A stretch of 19,160 nt of DNA, from the NCBI GenBank assembly GCA_964343305.1, contig CAYFJO010000195.1:1-19160 (forward strand), written 5' to 3'. The notes below the pieces were generated by a model, which was not told the DNA's origin, did not search any database, and was given only the letters and a program-made list of their open reading frames with translations. Made by a program: the position numbers and the translations under genes. Within the stretch, counting starts at the first letter, position 1; every line of letters starts with the position of its first letter. This DNA is from CAYFJO01 sp964343305. GTDB taxonomy: Bacteria > Planctomycetota > Planctomycetia > Pirellulales > Pirellulaceae. Below are positions 1 through 8,188 of the stretch, in pieces.

Positions 1-525
1 GATCACACGCTGAGCGTGGCTGCCGCGGATGGTGTTCTTGTCACCGACAGCGATGTGGATGGTGACACGCTCTCGGCCGCACTGGTCCATGAGCCCACGC
101 ATGGAACCGTGACGCTCAATGCGGACGGTTCCTTCAGCTACACGCCGCAGGCCGACTTCCACGGCACGGATAGTTTCCGCTACAAGGTCAGCGACGGCAC
201 CACCGAGTCGGAGTCGGCTGAGGTCAAGATCACGGTCAACTCGCTCAACGATGCCCCGCTGGCCGAGAATGACTTGTACAGTATCGGCGAGGATCACACG
301 CTGAGCGTGGCTGCCGCAGATGGTGTTCTTGTCACCGACAGCGATGTGGATGGCGACACGCTCTCGGCCGTGCTGGTCCATGGGCCCACGCATGGAACGG
401 TGACGCTCAATGCGGACGGCTCCTTCAGCTACACGCCCCAAGCCGACTTCCACGGCACCGACAGTTTTAGCTACAAAGTCAGCGACGGATTGGTTGATTC
501 TAAAGAGGCCACGGTGACGATCAGC
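1..525 (+). repeat. Tandem 291-bp coding repeat (cadherin-like module)
   Basis: GATCACACGCTGAGCGTGGC at base 1 recurs at 292, and the following sequence is nearly identical, differing at scattered positions. The period is 291 bp or 97 residues. The first copy is complete, and the second degenerates after about base 500. More copies probably lie upstream of the window. Confidence 0.85.
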
Positions 526-2532
526 GTCAAGGCCGTCAAAGTGCTGTCAAACGATCTTGATGGCGACGGGCACACCGACATCAAGCACAACAAAGTCACA
601 GGATTGCTGACCATCTTTGGGTCGCCAAACCGCAATAACGTTATCCACCTGTCTAACAGTGGCGGATTTGTCCAAGTAGATTTCAATGGCACGATGACTT
701 CGTTCGCCGAAGCTGACATCTCGTCCATTGACTTCATTGGTACGAGCGGCAATGACAAAGTCAGCAATGGGACGTCGAAGGGTTTGAATTTCTACGGGGG
801 TGGGGGAATTGACCAGATCAATGTCGATGGCAACAACAGCACCGGCTTCAAGGCAGATGGCCAGGACGGTNNNNNNNNNNNNNNNNNNNNNNNNNNNNNN
901 NNNNNNNNNNNNNNNNNNNNNNNNNNNNNNNNNNNNNNNNNNNNNNNNNNNNNNNNNNNNNNNNNNNNNNTCCCTGTGAACCGGATAGACGGATCGTCAA
1001 ACATCAATCGCATCGACTTCGCAGGTACTAGCGGTAATGACAAAGTCGTCAAAGCGTCGTCGAAGGGTTTGAATTTCTACGGGGGTTTCGGAACTGACCT
1101 GATCAATGTCGATGGCAACAACAGCACCGGCTTCAAGGCAGATGGCCAGGACGGTTGGGACATTGAAATGCATTCGGGAATCAGAGCGCTGACGATCCAT
1201 GCGACGAAGCCAGGGACTACGACCGCCGTCTACGATACCGTCGTGGGCGCTGTTCCGATGGTTCAAGTTGTTCACAATGGCACGGCGGCTCACTTCCCTG
1301 TGAACCGGATAGACGGATCGTCAAACATCAATCGCATCGACTTCGCAGGCACGGACGGTAACGACGAATTCAGAAGTAACACGTCAATTGGGGCAAACGC
1401 ATGGGGTGGAAGAGGAAATGATACTTTAATCGGCGGCCCCGGAAATGACTTTTTGTATGGCGGTGGGGACAACGACCATTTAAATGGCCGCGGTGGTTCG
1501 GACCACTTATACGGTGAGGGTGAAAGTGACGTGTTGATCACAATCGACGGCGAGACTACCGACTACGCAAGTGGCGGCGCAGGTTCGGATATCACTTGGG
1601 TGGATAGGAATTATCGGCGCAATGGCCATATCGTCGAGGCAGTGGATGACACCTTGGATCTCGCAACGATGGCGGAAACGGTGCATTACGTAGATTCGTT
1701 TGCCGATGGCGTCGATCGAACGCTTGATGGTGATCGGATTGCCGATCCAACCGTAGCGCCAATTGACGGATGGCCGGATCCAACTTACCGTCGCTATGAC
1801 AATAATCCTTTGTTTAGTGCAAGCGGTCCTCAGATGACCGATGTTGTACAAGGATTTATCGGCGACTGCTACGCCATGGCTGGTCTCGGTGCGATCGCGA
1901 AAGATCATCCGCAGGTCATTCGGCAAAATGTTGTGGACTTTGACGATGGTACTTATGGCGTTCACTTAGGGGATGGCTACTACCGAGTCGACAATGATCT
2001 GCCAACCACCCAATTCAACACACTTGCCTACGCCCGCCTTGGGGCGAACGACAGCATGTGGGTCGCGATCGTGGAGAAAGCGTTTGCGCATCATCGCACC
2101 CGCGAAAACTCATACGTGTCGATTGAATCTGGCTCGTCCGATGAGATTCATCGGGCATTTGGCTCAGCGTCAGCCGACTGGCAGTTGTTTAACGAATACA
2201 ATAGTGCTAATGCAATGGCAAATGACATTCTTAGCCGACAAAATGCTCGCCAAGCAGTTACTATTGGCTTCGTTGGACAAAACCGAACGACTTCGTCCGA
2301 GCAAGACTTAATCATGCAACATGTGTACATCGTCCATTCGGTGATAACCGATGCGTCGGGTGCGGTGACAGGCATAAGGTTGAGAAATCCCTGGGGCATT
2401 GATGGTGGCAATCTATTTAACGATGACGGAACGTATCGCGGCGACGGCAATGATCGTGACGGTATCGTCACTGTGACGCCTGAGCAGATCTTTCGTCACA
2501 CAGGTAGCGTCACTTGGGCGGGCGCGTTCTAG
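1..2532 (+). CDS. Cadherin-like/RTX repeat protein with C-terminal calpain-type cysteine protease domain (5' partial)
   Basis: The reading frame is open from base 1, so the start and any signal peptide lie upstream. Order of parts: two 97-residue cadherin/VCBS-like repeats (nt 1-291 and from 292), a 108-residue repeat interrupted by the N gap, glycine/aspartate-rich RTX-type calcium-binding repeats (about nt 1399-1530, GGxGNDxLxGG), then a peptidase C2 domain. The protease triad is visible: Cys623 in QGFIGDCY, His774 in QHVYIVHS, Asn796 in RNPWG. The spacings of 151 and 22 residues are close to those of calpains. Family knowledge suggests a secreted or surface, calcium-dependent multidomain protein; substrate unknown. 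The two cadherin-like copies are nearly identical at DNA level, so copy number may be unstable or mis-assembled. A hairpin terminator follows 25 bases after the stop. The domain call is firm; the overall role is inference. Confidence 0.85.
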   Translation, partial: DHTLSVAAADGVLVTDSDVDGDTLSAALVHEPTHGTVTLNADGSFSYTPQADFHGTDSFRYKVSDGTTESESAEVKITVNSLNDAPLAENDLYSIGEDHTLSVAAADGVLVTDSDVDGDTLSAVLVHGPTHGTVTLNADGSFSYTPQADFHGTDSFSYKVSDGLVDSKEATVTISVKAVKVLSNDLDGDGHTDIKHNKVTGLLTIFGSPNRNNVIHLSNSGGFVQVDFNGTMTSFAEADISSIDFIGTSGNDKVSNGTSKGLNFYGGGGIDQINVDGNNSTGFKADGQDGXXXXXXXXXXXXXXXXXXXXXXXXXXXXXXXXXXPVNRIDGSSNINRIDFAGTSGNDKVVKASSKGLNFYGGFGTDLINVDGNNSTGFKADGQDGWDIEMHSGIRALTIHATKPGTTTAVYDTVVGAVPMVQVVHNGTAAHFPVNRIDGSSNINRIDFAGTDGNDEFRSNTSIGANAWGGRGNDTLIGGPGNDFLYGGGDNDHLNGRGGSDHLYGEGESDVLITIDGETTDYASGGAGSDITWVDRNYRRNGHIVEAVDDTLDLATMAETVHYVDSFADGVDRTLDGDRIADPTVAPIDGWPDPTYRRYDNNPLFSASGPQMTDVVQGFIGDCYAMAGLGAIAKDHPQVIRQNVVDFDDGTYGVHLGDGYYRVDNDLPTTQFNTLAYARLGANDSMWVAIVEKAFAHHRTRENSYVSIESGSSDEIHRAFGSASADWQLFNEYNSANAMANDILSRQNARQAVTIGFVGQNRTTSSEQDLIMQHVYIVHSVITDASGAVTGIRLRNPWGIDGGNLFNDDGTYRGDGNDRDGIVTVTPEQIFRHTGSVTWAGAF
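871..970. other. Assembly gap (100 N) inside a tandem repeat
   Basis: The flanks match the next repeat copy: the bases before the gap end like 1155 and the bases after it begin like 1295. If the copies are the same length, the missing stretch is 139 bases, corresponding to 1156-1294. Both 100 and 139 leave remainder 1 on division by 3, so the frame is kept either way. The 100 N is probably a placeholder. Confidence 0.9.
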
Positions 2533-2556
2533 CGCCGGAATTGAATATGGATCAAC

Positions 2557-2591
2557 AGGCGAGTGAGGCTTCCAAGCGTCGCTCGCCTTTT
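2557..2591 (+). terminator. Rho-independent-like terminator after the calpain-domain gene
   Basis: AGGCGAG (2557-2563) pairs with CTCGCCT (2582-2588), and the stem is followed by a short T run. It lies 25 bases after the stop codon. Confidence 0.65.
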
Positions 2592-2661
2592 CGCATTTAA
2601 GTGATCGTACCCGAAAGTTCCGTTGATCCTTCAATATCGGCGAAGTAAAAGGCATTACGAA

Positions 2662-2763
2662 TCAAAACTCTGATTCACGATGCCTGGACGATGTTTGCTG
2701 CAGCCGTTGTTCGAGTTTGTTGCGGGCGCGTTCGAGGACGCGGCGGACGGATTGGGGAGGGGA
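2662..2763 (-). pseudogene. C-terminal remnant of an ECF sigma factor (region 4 tail)
   Basis: Read on the minus strand, this frame gives SPPQSVRRVLERARNKLEQ and ends at a TGA at 2662-2664. The xSVRRVLxRARxxLxxRL pattern is the usual end of sigma region 4.2 in planctomycete ECF sigma factors. Nothing of regions 2 or 4.1 remains: upstream the sequence changes abruptly, near base 2760, into the kinase-module remnant in another frame. Planctomycetes often place such sigma genes beside Ser/Thr kinase genes, so this is probably a deletion scar of a second sigma-kinase pair. The fragment is short, so the call is moderate. Confidence 0.45.
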
Positions 2764-2857
2764 AATCATCGACCTTGGCAAACAAGACAATCTGCCCATC
2801 CTTACGAATTACGGGACCGCTCCTGCTCAATTGAACCTTTCCACCAATTTCCACGAC
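2759..2857 (-). pseudogene. Remnant of a second LRR-entry module, read through the kinase stop codon
   Basis: Continuing in the kinase frame past its TAG (2858-2860) gives VVEIGGKVQLSRSG and onward to AKVDDFP. With the last kinase residues this reads EREVAR*VVEIGGKV, which parallels DRQVAEWVLEMGGTV inside the kinase (residues 818-832). The stop sits exactly at the tryptophan, and TGG to TAG is one base. The module is then cut off near 2759 and joined to sigma-factor sequence. Confidence 0.5.
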
Positions 2858-5800
2858 CTATCTTGCGACTTCTCGTTCAGAGTCATCCTCAGCGTCGCGT
2901 GGTTCTGTGACTGGCGGAGCGACTTCCTGCGGTCCAAGCGTCTGTGTCTGGCCGCCGCTAGTGTCGTGGATCCCATTGGTCGGCGTCACGTCAGCTTTAG
3001 GCAGCGATTCGTGCGTGATCAGGCATTTCGGAACGGCTTTCTTGAACGCCGCGATGCCTTGGGCCGAGACTTCGGAGCGATCAAGGCGTAGAGCCTTTAG
3101 GTTCCGCAACGCATGCAGATGGAGCAGACCTTTATCCGTGACGTTCGTATTCCTTAAAGCGAGATAGCGAAGCTGAGGCATCTCTTTCAAGTGTTCCAGT
3201 TCGGCGTCTGTAATTCCACTTTTGTCAAGTTGCAGCGATCTGAGTAACGGCAGGTGGTGCAAACCCTCGAGGGTTATATTTGTTATTTCAGAAAGAGATA
3301 TCGACCCGATTCGTTGAGCTGCCAGGATCTTCTTGGCACTTGCAAGATCGAAATCCGAAGATCCCCAGTTGACTTTAAGAAGAAATACTCTTCCGTCTGG
3401 GAGATCATCAAGGCTGTGAGCGTATTGAAGGCTCCACTCCTCCGTCATGACACCGACCGTTCCGCCCATCTCCAACACCCATTCGGCAACCTGTCTGTCA
3501 GGATCGCCATCAGACACATGCTCCGTCAGCGGCTCAAGTGGCGTGCCGTCAGCGTTGACCCAAGTAGCGCCGCGAATGTGCGCGTGATTCCCGTTGCCGC
3601 TGGAGTCGTACAGGATGTCATCCTGGCCTTCGTCAAAGTGGTACAGGGCCAGTGTTTGTTCATCGGGTTCGAAACGCTCATTTGGCTTTGGCGGGGCGAA
3701 ATCCTCGTCGTAGCGGGCGATGTTGGAGATGCGGACTTCGTCGATCGTACCGCTGAACGAAAAGGGGTCGAGGAAGCCAAGTCTAAGCCATTGCCCGTCC
3801 TCGTCCTTCTGCCAGTTGTCGCCTACTTTGCGGCTGTCTTGGAGTTTCCCGTCGATGAACATTGCCAATGCCGATCCGTCCCAGATGGCCGCCAGATGCA
3901 CGAACATTCCGGCCGTCGCGTTCTCGGTTGATCGCACGTACTTGAACGTACCGTGTCCCTTGCCGTCCTCGTGCATTTCGGACCAGGAGATTTGGTACTT
4001 TCCTTCTTTTGCCACAACCAACATCACGTCATGGAAGCCAATGATGCGGTGGCCCTGTGTGCCTTTGAGCAGCGACACCTTGGCTGGTCGTACTCGCAAC
4101 TCAATCGTGATGGGATGGCTCCCGTTATAACGCAACGTATGAAGCTCAACTCGGCTCCGTTCGTCGAACGCGAGTGCATAGTTATCCGGCTGCCCTGTGA
4201 TTGACTTGCTACCGAGTGTCACGTTGTTTTGCACGACGCGCACTTGACCGGCGAGCAACTCGACGCGCAACGCCGGATTTTCGCCTTTGCCAAGCATGAA
4301 CTTCTTGGTGTCGAATTCCAGCTCGCCCCGTTTGACATGAAACGAGTGTTCACCGGGTCTAAGTTCAATCTCCTCATCCGTGCCTTTGATCGTGTATCCG
4401 TTTTCGTTGACCGTCACCTCGATGCGGGGGTCGTTGATCTCGATCTTGATCGTGCCCTTTTTCGTTGGCAGAAAGAGAATCACACCCGCCAGCAATAACA
4501 ACGCTCCCCCGACGCCAATCGCGATCAGCGGAAATGGCCAGCGGCGCTGGCGAACTGCCTGGGGCTGGGATTGTGCGTAACTGACCGGGGCGGAGCCTGC
4601 GGAGCTGCCACTTGGTTGAATTTCGGCTGGTTTGTCTTCCGCGGCGACTTCGCCTGCTTCGGCGACGGTTACCTGGGCGGGCAAGTTGTCTTGGGCTCGC
4701 TCGGCAAGAGTTTCCTCGTTTTTTCCTGTGTCAAGCTCAGCGGCGTCACTACCAGCCTTGATCCGGGATTTGAGACAATCCGTAACGGCTGCCGCAAACT
4801 CTTTCATGGATGCAAACCGATCCTCGACCTTCTTGGCCATCGCCTTCATGCAAATTGACTCTAATTCCAGATCAATCTCGGGGCGAATTTCTCGTGGTGA
4901 TACCGGTTCATCGAGCGCGATTTGTCGGACTAACGACAACAAGTCGCCATCGAACGGAACTCTACCAGTCAATAGCCGGTATAGAACCACGCCAAGGCTG
5001 TAAATGTCACAGCCGGGACCCATTTGATCAACCTTGCCCGACACTTGCTCGGGCGACATGTAATGAGGTGTGCCCACCAAAGAACCGTCTCTTGTGAGCT
5101 GTTCTTCTGGTTTGCCTTCGCGTCGGGCAAGACCGAAATCCATGATCACCGGTTCTTTCTTTTTGTCGATCATGACATTCGCCGGCTTCAGATCCCGATG
5201 AATAATGCCGTGGCTGTGGGCTTCTTCCAAGGCAAGTGCCACCTTGCGTACCAAGTTCAAGACCACTTTGATCGACAATGGTTGATCTGGTTTCGCGAAG
5301 TCCGCCAGCGACTTGCCTTCAATAAAAGCCATCGTCATGAAGTGCGTGCCATTGGTCTCACCGACTTCATGGACGGGACAGATGTTAGGATGGCGTAGCG
5401 CCGCGACGGATTTGGCTTCACGATAGAACCGTTCGAGGATCGAGTCGTTTTGATCTGCATTCAGAAACGGCACTTTAATGGCAATCTTGCGTTCAAGCGT
5501 TGGGTCCTCGGCAAGATAAACAGCGCCCATGCCACCTTTGCCCAATGCCTTGATGATCTTATAGCGACCAAACAGTTCGGGGAGATCATAGCTGCTGCTG
5601 CCTTGATGCGGCACCTGCGTGTGCATCTGTGGCGAGCTGGCGGCACTGATTGTTTCGTCGTTTTCCCACTTGTCTCCAAAGACATGTTGAATCACTGATT
5701 GGAGTTCAGGGAAGCGATCAACATACTCCTGCGCACCCAGTGACTCGCCGCGTTTGTTCCGCCAATCAACCTCGGTGGAAACTAGTTCTTGGAACAAAAG

Positions 5801-5935
5801 CGTGCGATCTGATTCGGCAACCTGCGACAGGAATTCTGTTAGATCAGGGCGCTGGCCTGCGGCCCATTGTTGCTCAAATGCTTCACAGATCTCATCAATC
5901 CGTTGCAATTGCGCATGAGCTGTTTCGTCTCCCAC
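2858..5935 (-). CDS. Membrane Ser/Thr protein kinase with LamG-like and leucine-rich-repeat sensor region
   Basis: Numbering is from the longest possible start, a GTG at 5950. I prefer the GTG at 5935 because AGGA lies 8 bases before it, while 5950 has no ribosome site. Parts in order: planctomycete N-terminal helix region (IDEICEAFEQQW, about 18-95); Hanks-type kinase domain 129-393 with GKGGMG loop 137-142, Lys159, HRDLKPAN 251-258, DFG 271-273 and SPE 299-301, all intact; low-complexity linker; one membrane segment about 473-494; a beta-rich stretch; a LamG/concanavalin-like domain about 585-760; leucine-rich repeats about 880-975. It should phosphorylate Ser/Thr in the cytoplasm in response to something bound outside. 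The C-terminus appears shortened by a nonsense codon replacing a conserved tryptophan (see the remnant at 2759-2857). Confidence 0.9.
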   Translation of the reverse strand: MGDETAHAQLQRIDEICEAFEQQWAAGQRPDLTEFLSQVAESDRTLLFQELVSTEVDWRNKRGESLGAQEYVDRFPELQSVIQHVFGDKWENDETISAASSPQMHTQVPHQGSSSYDLPELFGRYKIIKALGKGGMGAVYLAEDPTLERKIAIKVPFLNADQNDSILERFYREAKSVAALRHPNICPVHEVGETNGTHFMTMAFIEGKSLADFAKPDQPLSIKVVLNLVRKVALALEEAHSHGIIHRDLKPANVMIDKKKEPVIMDFGLARREGKPEEQLTRDGSLVGTPHYMSPEQVSGKVDQMGPGCDIYSLGVVLYRLLTGRVPFDGDLLSLVRQIALDEPVSPREIRPEIDLELESICMKAMAKKVEDRFASMKEFAAAVTDCLKSRIKAGSDAAELDTGKNEETLAERAQDNLPAQVTVAEAGEVAAEDKPAEIQPSGSSAGSAPVSYAQSQPQAVRQRRWPFPLIAIGVGGALLLLAGVILFLPTKKGTIKIEINDPRIEVTVNENGYTIKGTDEEIELRPGEHSFHVKRGELEFDTKKFMLGKGENPALRVELLAGQVRVVQNNVTLGSKSITGQPDNYALAFDERSRVELHTLRYNGSHPITIELRVRPAKVSLLKGTQGHRIIGFHDVMLVVAKEGKYQISWSEMHEDGKGHGTFKYVRSTENATAGMFVHLAAIWDGSALAMFIDGKLQDSRKVGDNWQKDEDGQWLRLGFLDPFSFSGTIDEVRISNIARYDEDFAPPKPNERFEPDEQTLALYHFDEGQDDILYDSSGNGNHAHIRGATWVNADGTPLEPLTEHVSDGDPDRQVAEWVLEMGGTVGVMTEEWSLQYAHSLDDLPDGRVFLLKVNWGSSDFDLASAKKILAAQRIGSISLSEITNITLEGLHHLPLLRSLQLDKSGITDAELEHLKEMPQLRYLALRNTNVTDKGLLHLHALRNLKALRLDRSEVSAQGIAAFKKAVPKCLITHESLPKADVTPTNGIHDTSGGQTQTLGPQEVAPPVTEPRDAEDDSEREVAR

Positions 5936-5961
5936 AGCATTTATCCTCACGAATCGATGTT

Positions 5962-5993
5962 TGTAGGTCGTAAAGACGTAAAGACAGCCTACA
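5962..5993. repeat. Inverted repeat enclosing a doubled GTAAAGAC, upstream of the kinase
   Basis: TGTAGG (5962-5967) and CCTACA (5988-5993) flank two adjacent copies of GTAAAGAC (5970-5977, 5978-5985). It lies just upstream of the kinase start and in the divergent gap with the secreted-protein gene, so an operator is possible. No regulator is identified. Confidence 0.35.
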
Positions 5994-6206
5994 CGTCGCG
6001 GTTACTCGAAGTCAAATGAATTCGCGCTGCAGCCCATTGCCTTGATTCGTTGCTTGACGACTTAGCCGAACGTTTGCCTTTCCTGCAACTATCCCTTTTT
6101 TCTGCGAAATTCGATGTTCCCGCGGTGGCATGGTCCTTTTCGCGCACGGTTCTGGATGTACCTCATGAGTGAACAATCAACACACTTTCACAAAAGGAAA
6201 AGAACA

Positions 6207-7007
6207 ATGAAAGCCATCATCCTCACCACCGGTTTCGTCACGGCTGTTTTGATCACTGTCGGAACAGCTACCGCTCAGCACCCGACGCACGACCACCATT
6301 ACGGACAAAACTACCGTGGACGTGCCAAGACGTATGAAGAGAGCGTGTTGCGAGGCTGGGCCGAAGCTGCGCGTGGCATGGGTGAATACAACCACAAGAC
6401 AGGTCTTGGCGTCGGTGAGTACGCTCGCGGTGTGGGAGAATACAACCGCGATACATCACGGGCCAACATCAACAACGAGATTGCCCGCAGCAAAAGTCTG
6501 GATAGTGATGTAAAAAGCGTTGAGTCGTATTTTCAGAAACGCGACATCAATCACAGGGCTCGAGCTAACGAATCCGCTTCCCGTCCAACGCCTCGCGACA
6601 TTGCCCGATACGCGAAAGAACGCGCTCCTAAGCGACTTGGTGCTTATGGTTACGACCCGGAAATGAAAAGGCTCTTATGGCCCGTTGTGTTGAAGAACAA
6701 GGCGTACGAGGCCGAGCGAACAGCGATCGACAGTCTCATGTCCGAACGTACGTTGGACAATAGCGGTTTGGGGAGCGAAAACTACCACGAGATTCGGCAT
6801 CTGGCAGCCACGATGGCAGGCAAGCTGAAGAAGAACATGGACGACGTGACGCCCACCGAATATGTGATCGCCAAGAGATTCATCACTGGCATTGAGTTGG
6901 AAGCCCAAACGACTGCCAGACCGAGCCAGGACATCCAGGTGAAGAATGTACCGCTGAAAGATCCCTTCCGCGGACTTCTCGTATCACTCCTGTCACTGGA
7001 TGAGTAA
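6207..7007 (+). CDS. Secreted planctomycete protein with GEYN-type repeats, unknown function
   Basis: The 266-residue protein starts at the ATG at 6207, which has AAGGA 9 bases upstream and opens a clear signal peptide: MKA, hydrophobic core to about residue 21, then ATA-Q as likely signal peptidase I site. The frame extends upstream to 6114 but would bury the signal peptide. After the signal is a His-rich patch, then a short repeat (RGMGEYN, GVGEYA, RGVGEYN), then TSRANINNEIARSKSLDS and VESYFQKRDIN. This resembles a conserved planctomycete family of unknown function with the pattern GQYN...TSEAAIN...AR...YF. It is probably periplasmic. It is a single gene, divergent from the kinase, followed by a strong terminator. 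Confidence 0.85.
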   Translation: MKAIILTTGFVTAVLITVGTATAQHPTHDHHYGQNYRGRAKTYEESVLRGWAEAARGMGEYNHKTGLGVGEYARGVGEYNRDTSRANINNEIARSKSLDSDVKSVESYFQKRDINHRARANESASRPTPRDIARYAKERAPKRLGAYGYDPEMKRLLWPVVLKNKAYEAERTAIDSLMSERTLDNSGLGSENYHEIRHLAATMAGKLKKNMDDVTPTEYVIAKRFITGIELEAQTTARPSQDIQVKNVPLKDPFRGLLVSLLSLDE

Positions 7008-7044
7008 CTTGTCGACCACTAGTCATTCATCGAAACGCTTTTCT

Positions 7045-7076
7045 AGCCGAGCAGTCACAAACCTGCTCGGCTTCTT
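7045..7076 (+). terminator. Rho-independent terminator after the secreted-protein gene
   Basis: A perfect 10-bp stem, AGCCGAGCAG (7045-7054) with CTGCTCGGCT (7063-7072), has an 8-base loop and is followed by TCTT. It lies 38 bases after the stop. Confidence 0.8.
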
Positions 7077-7199
7077 CTGTGAGACTCGACTAGCCACTCA
7101 CCGCAGTGTGATTAGTGAGATACTATGCCCCCATTGCAGCAGACGAAAGATTCCACACTCTGATCGTTTGATACACTTTTCGAAACAGCTCTGCAATGT

Positions 7200-7219
7200 G
7201 ATGAACACGCCTGTTCATC
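7200..7219. repeat. Perfect 8-bp hairpin between converging genes
   Basis: GATGAACA (7200-7207), loop CGCC, then TGTTCATC (7212-7219). It lies downstream of the sigma gene stop on the minus strand with no T run, so it is a structure of unknown role rather than a typical terminator. Confidence 0.4.
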
Positions 7220-7296
7220 GGAGTCCGGCCGCCGTCCCGTAGCCCATTTTAAGGTCTCGAGAGACAGGTCTTTCCCCTCGTAAAAAACTCGCGTCG

Positions 7297-7887
7297 CTAT
7301 TTCGATTCATCATCATTCCAAGTTTGTCGAATCATACGAAGCCGTCTTTTGACTGTCGTCAGCGAGCACTGTTGCTGCTCGGCAATCTCTTCATTTGAGT
7401 AACCTTCCATTTTCAGTAGTGCAATTTGCCTCAAGGAGTTGCTCTCGAGCGACTCCAGTTTCAATCGAAACTCCTCGCCAATCAAGGCAGCAAATTCAGG
7501 CGTCGGTTCTTGACCAACCATCCGATCGATCATGGCATCATCATCCTTGCCACCTTCCTGAACTCGCGCGACATCGCGTTTCTGCATTTTCTGATAAGCC
7601 GCCAGATCAGCGGCCTTGCGAGCTGTGATCACTACCAGCAAACGCCATAAACTATCCCGATCTTCAATATTGTCAAACCGCCCGTTTTGGGCACCGAGAC
7701 AAAAACTCTTGAAGGCACTAAGCGCAACATCTTCCTCGTCCGCCATCTTGCGAGCGGTCCCCTCCAGCCGACGCCTCGCCAGACCGACAAGCCGAGAAAA
7801 ATACGCTTCCCACAACCCTTGTGCCGCTTGAGACTTGCCTTGCTGAAGCTCGTGAAACCAACCGGTAACGGAGTTTTGTAATGGCAT
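7297..7887 (-). CDS. ECF-type RNA polymerase sigma factor (planctomycete type)
   Basis: The protein has 196 residues from the ATG at 7887 (MPLQNSVTGW). A TTG 14 codons upstream is possible, but the natural N-terminus of the family fits MPLQ. Region 2 is visible in AAQGLWEAYFSRLVGLARRRL and the following ADEEDVALSAFKSFC. Region 4 has a helix-turn-helix: LRQIALLKMEGYSNEEIAEQQQCSL, then TTVKRRLRMIRQTW at the end. This matches the Sigma70_ECF group expanded in planctomycetes. No anti-sigma gene is adjacent. The nearest sigma partner in such genomes is often a Ser/Thr kinase, and one lies 1.4 kb downstream on the same strand. The upstream sequence shows no strong ribosome site. Confidence 0.88.
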   Translation of the reverse strand: MPLQNSVTGWFHELQQGKSQAAQGLWEAYFSRLVGLARRRLEGTARKMADEEDVALSAFKSFCLGAQNGRFDNIEDRDSLWRLLVVITARKAADLAAYQKMQKRDVARVQEGGKDDDAMIDRMVGQEPTPEFAALIGEEFRLKLESLESNSLRQIALLKMEGYSNEEIAEQQQCSLTTVKRRLRMIRQTWNDDESK

Positions 7888-8188
7888 GAACGCCCAATTG
7901 TGGTTTTGATTGACGACTGAAGAGTTCAATCGACCTTAAGCTAACACGGATTGCGTGGCTGAAACAAGCTAAATGTGTCGCATGCATTGAATGGCATTAT
8001 GGCTAACAATGTCGCAAGCACTGAGGCGATGGTTCTTCACGCGAGGTAGTCGCATTCTTCGGATTCGATTGGAAAAGTGCACAGGAATTCTCCAGCGAAA
8101 GTCAGGTTGTAGCTTCTCAAATCCGAGTGGCTTAGAATACTTTGGCCGGTATGTTTTTCCCAATGATCTATTCAAGACTTGGATTGCC

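Noticed and set aside
3254..5398. Long plus-strand frames across the kinase gene
   Set aside because: They are antisense shadows of a gene with clear kinase, LamG and LRR motifs on the minus strand.
6114..6206. Longer start for the secreted protein at 6114
   Set aside because: It would place 31 residues before a good signal peptide, and the ATG at 6207 has a strong ribosome site.
7991..8188. Upstream extension of the FHA gene to 7991
   Set aside because: FHA proteins of this type begin close to MKRQLVIIAGPD; the 66 extra residues have no motif and no better ribosome site.
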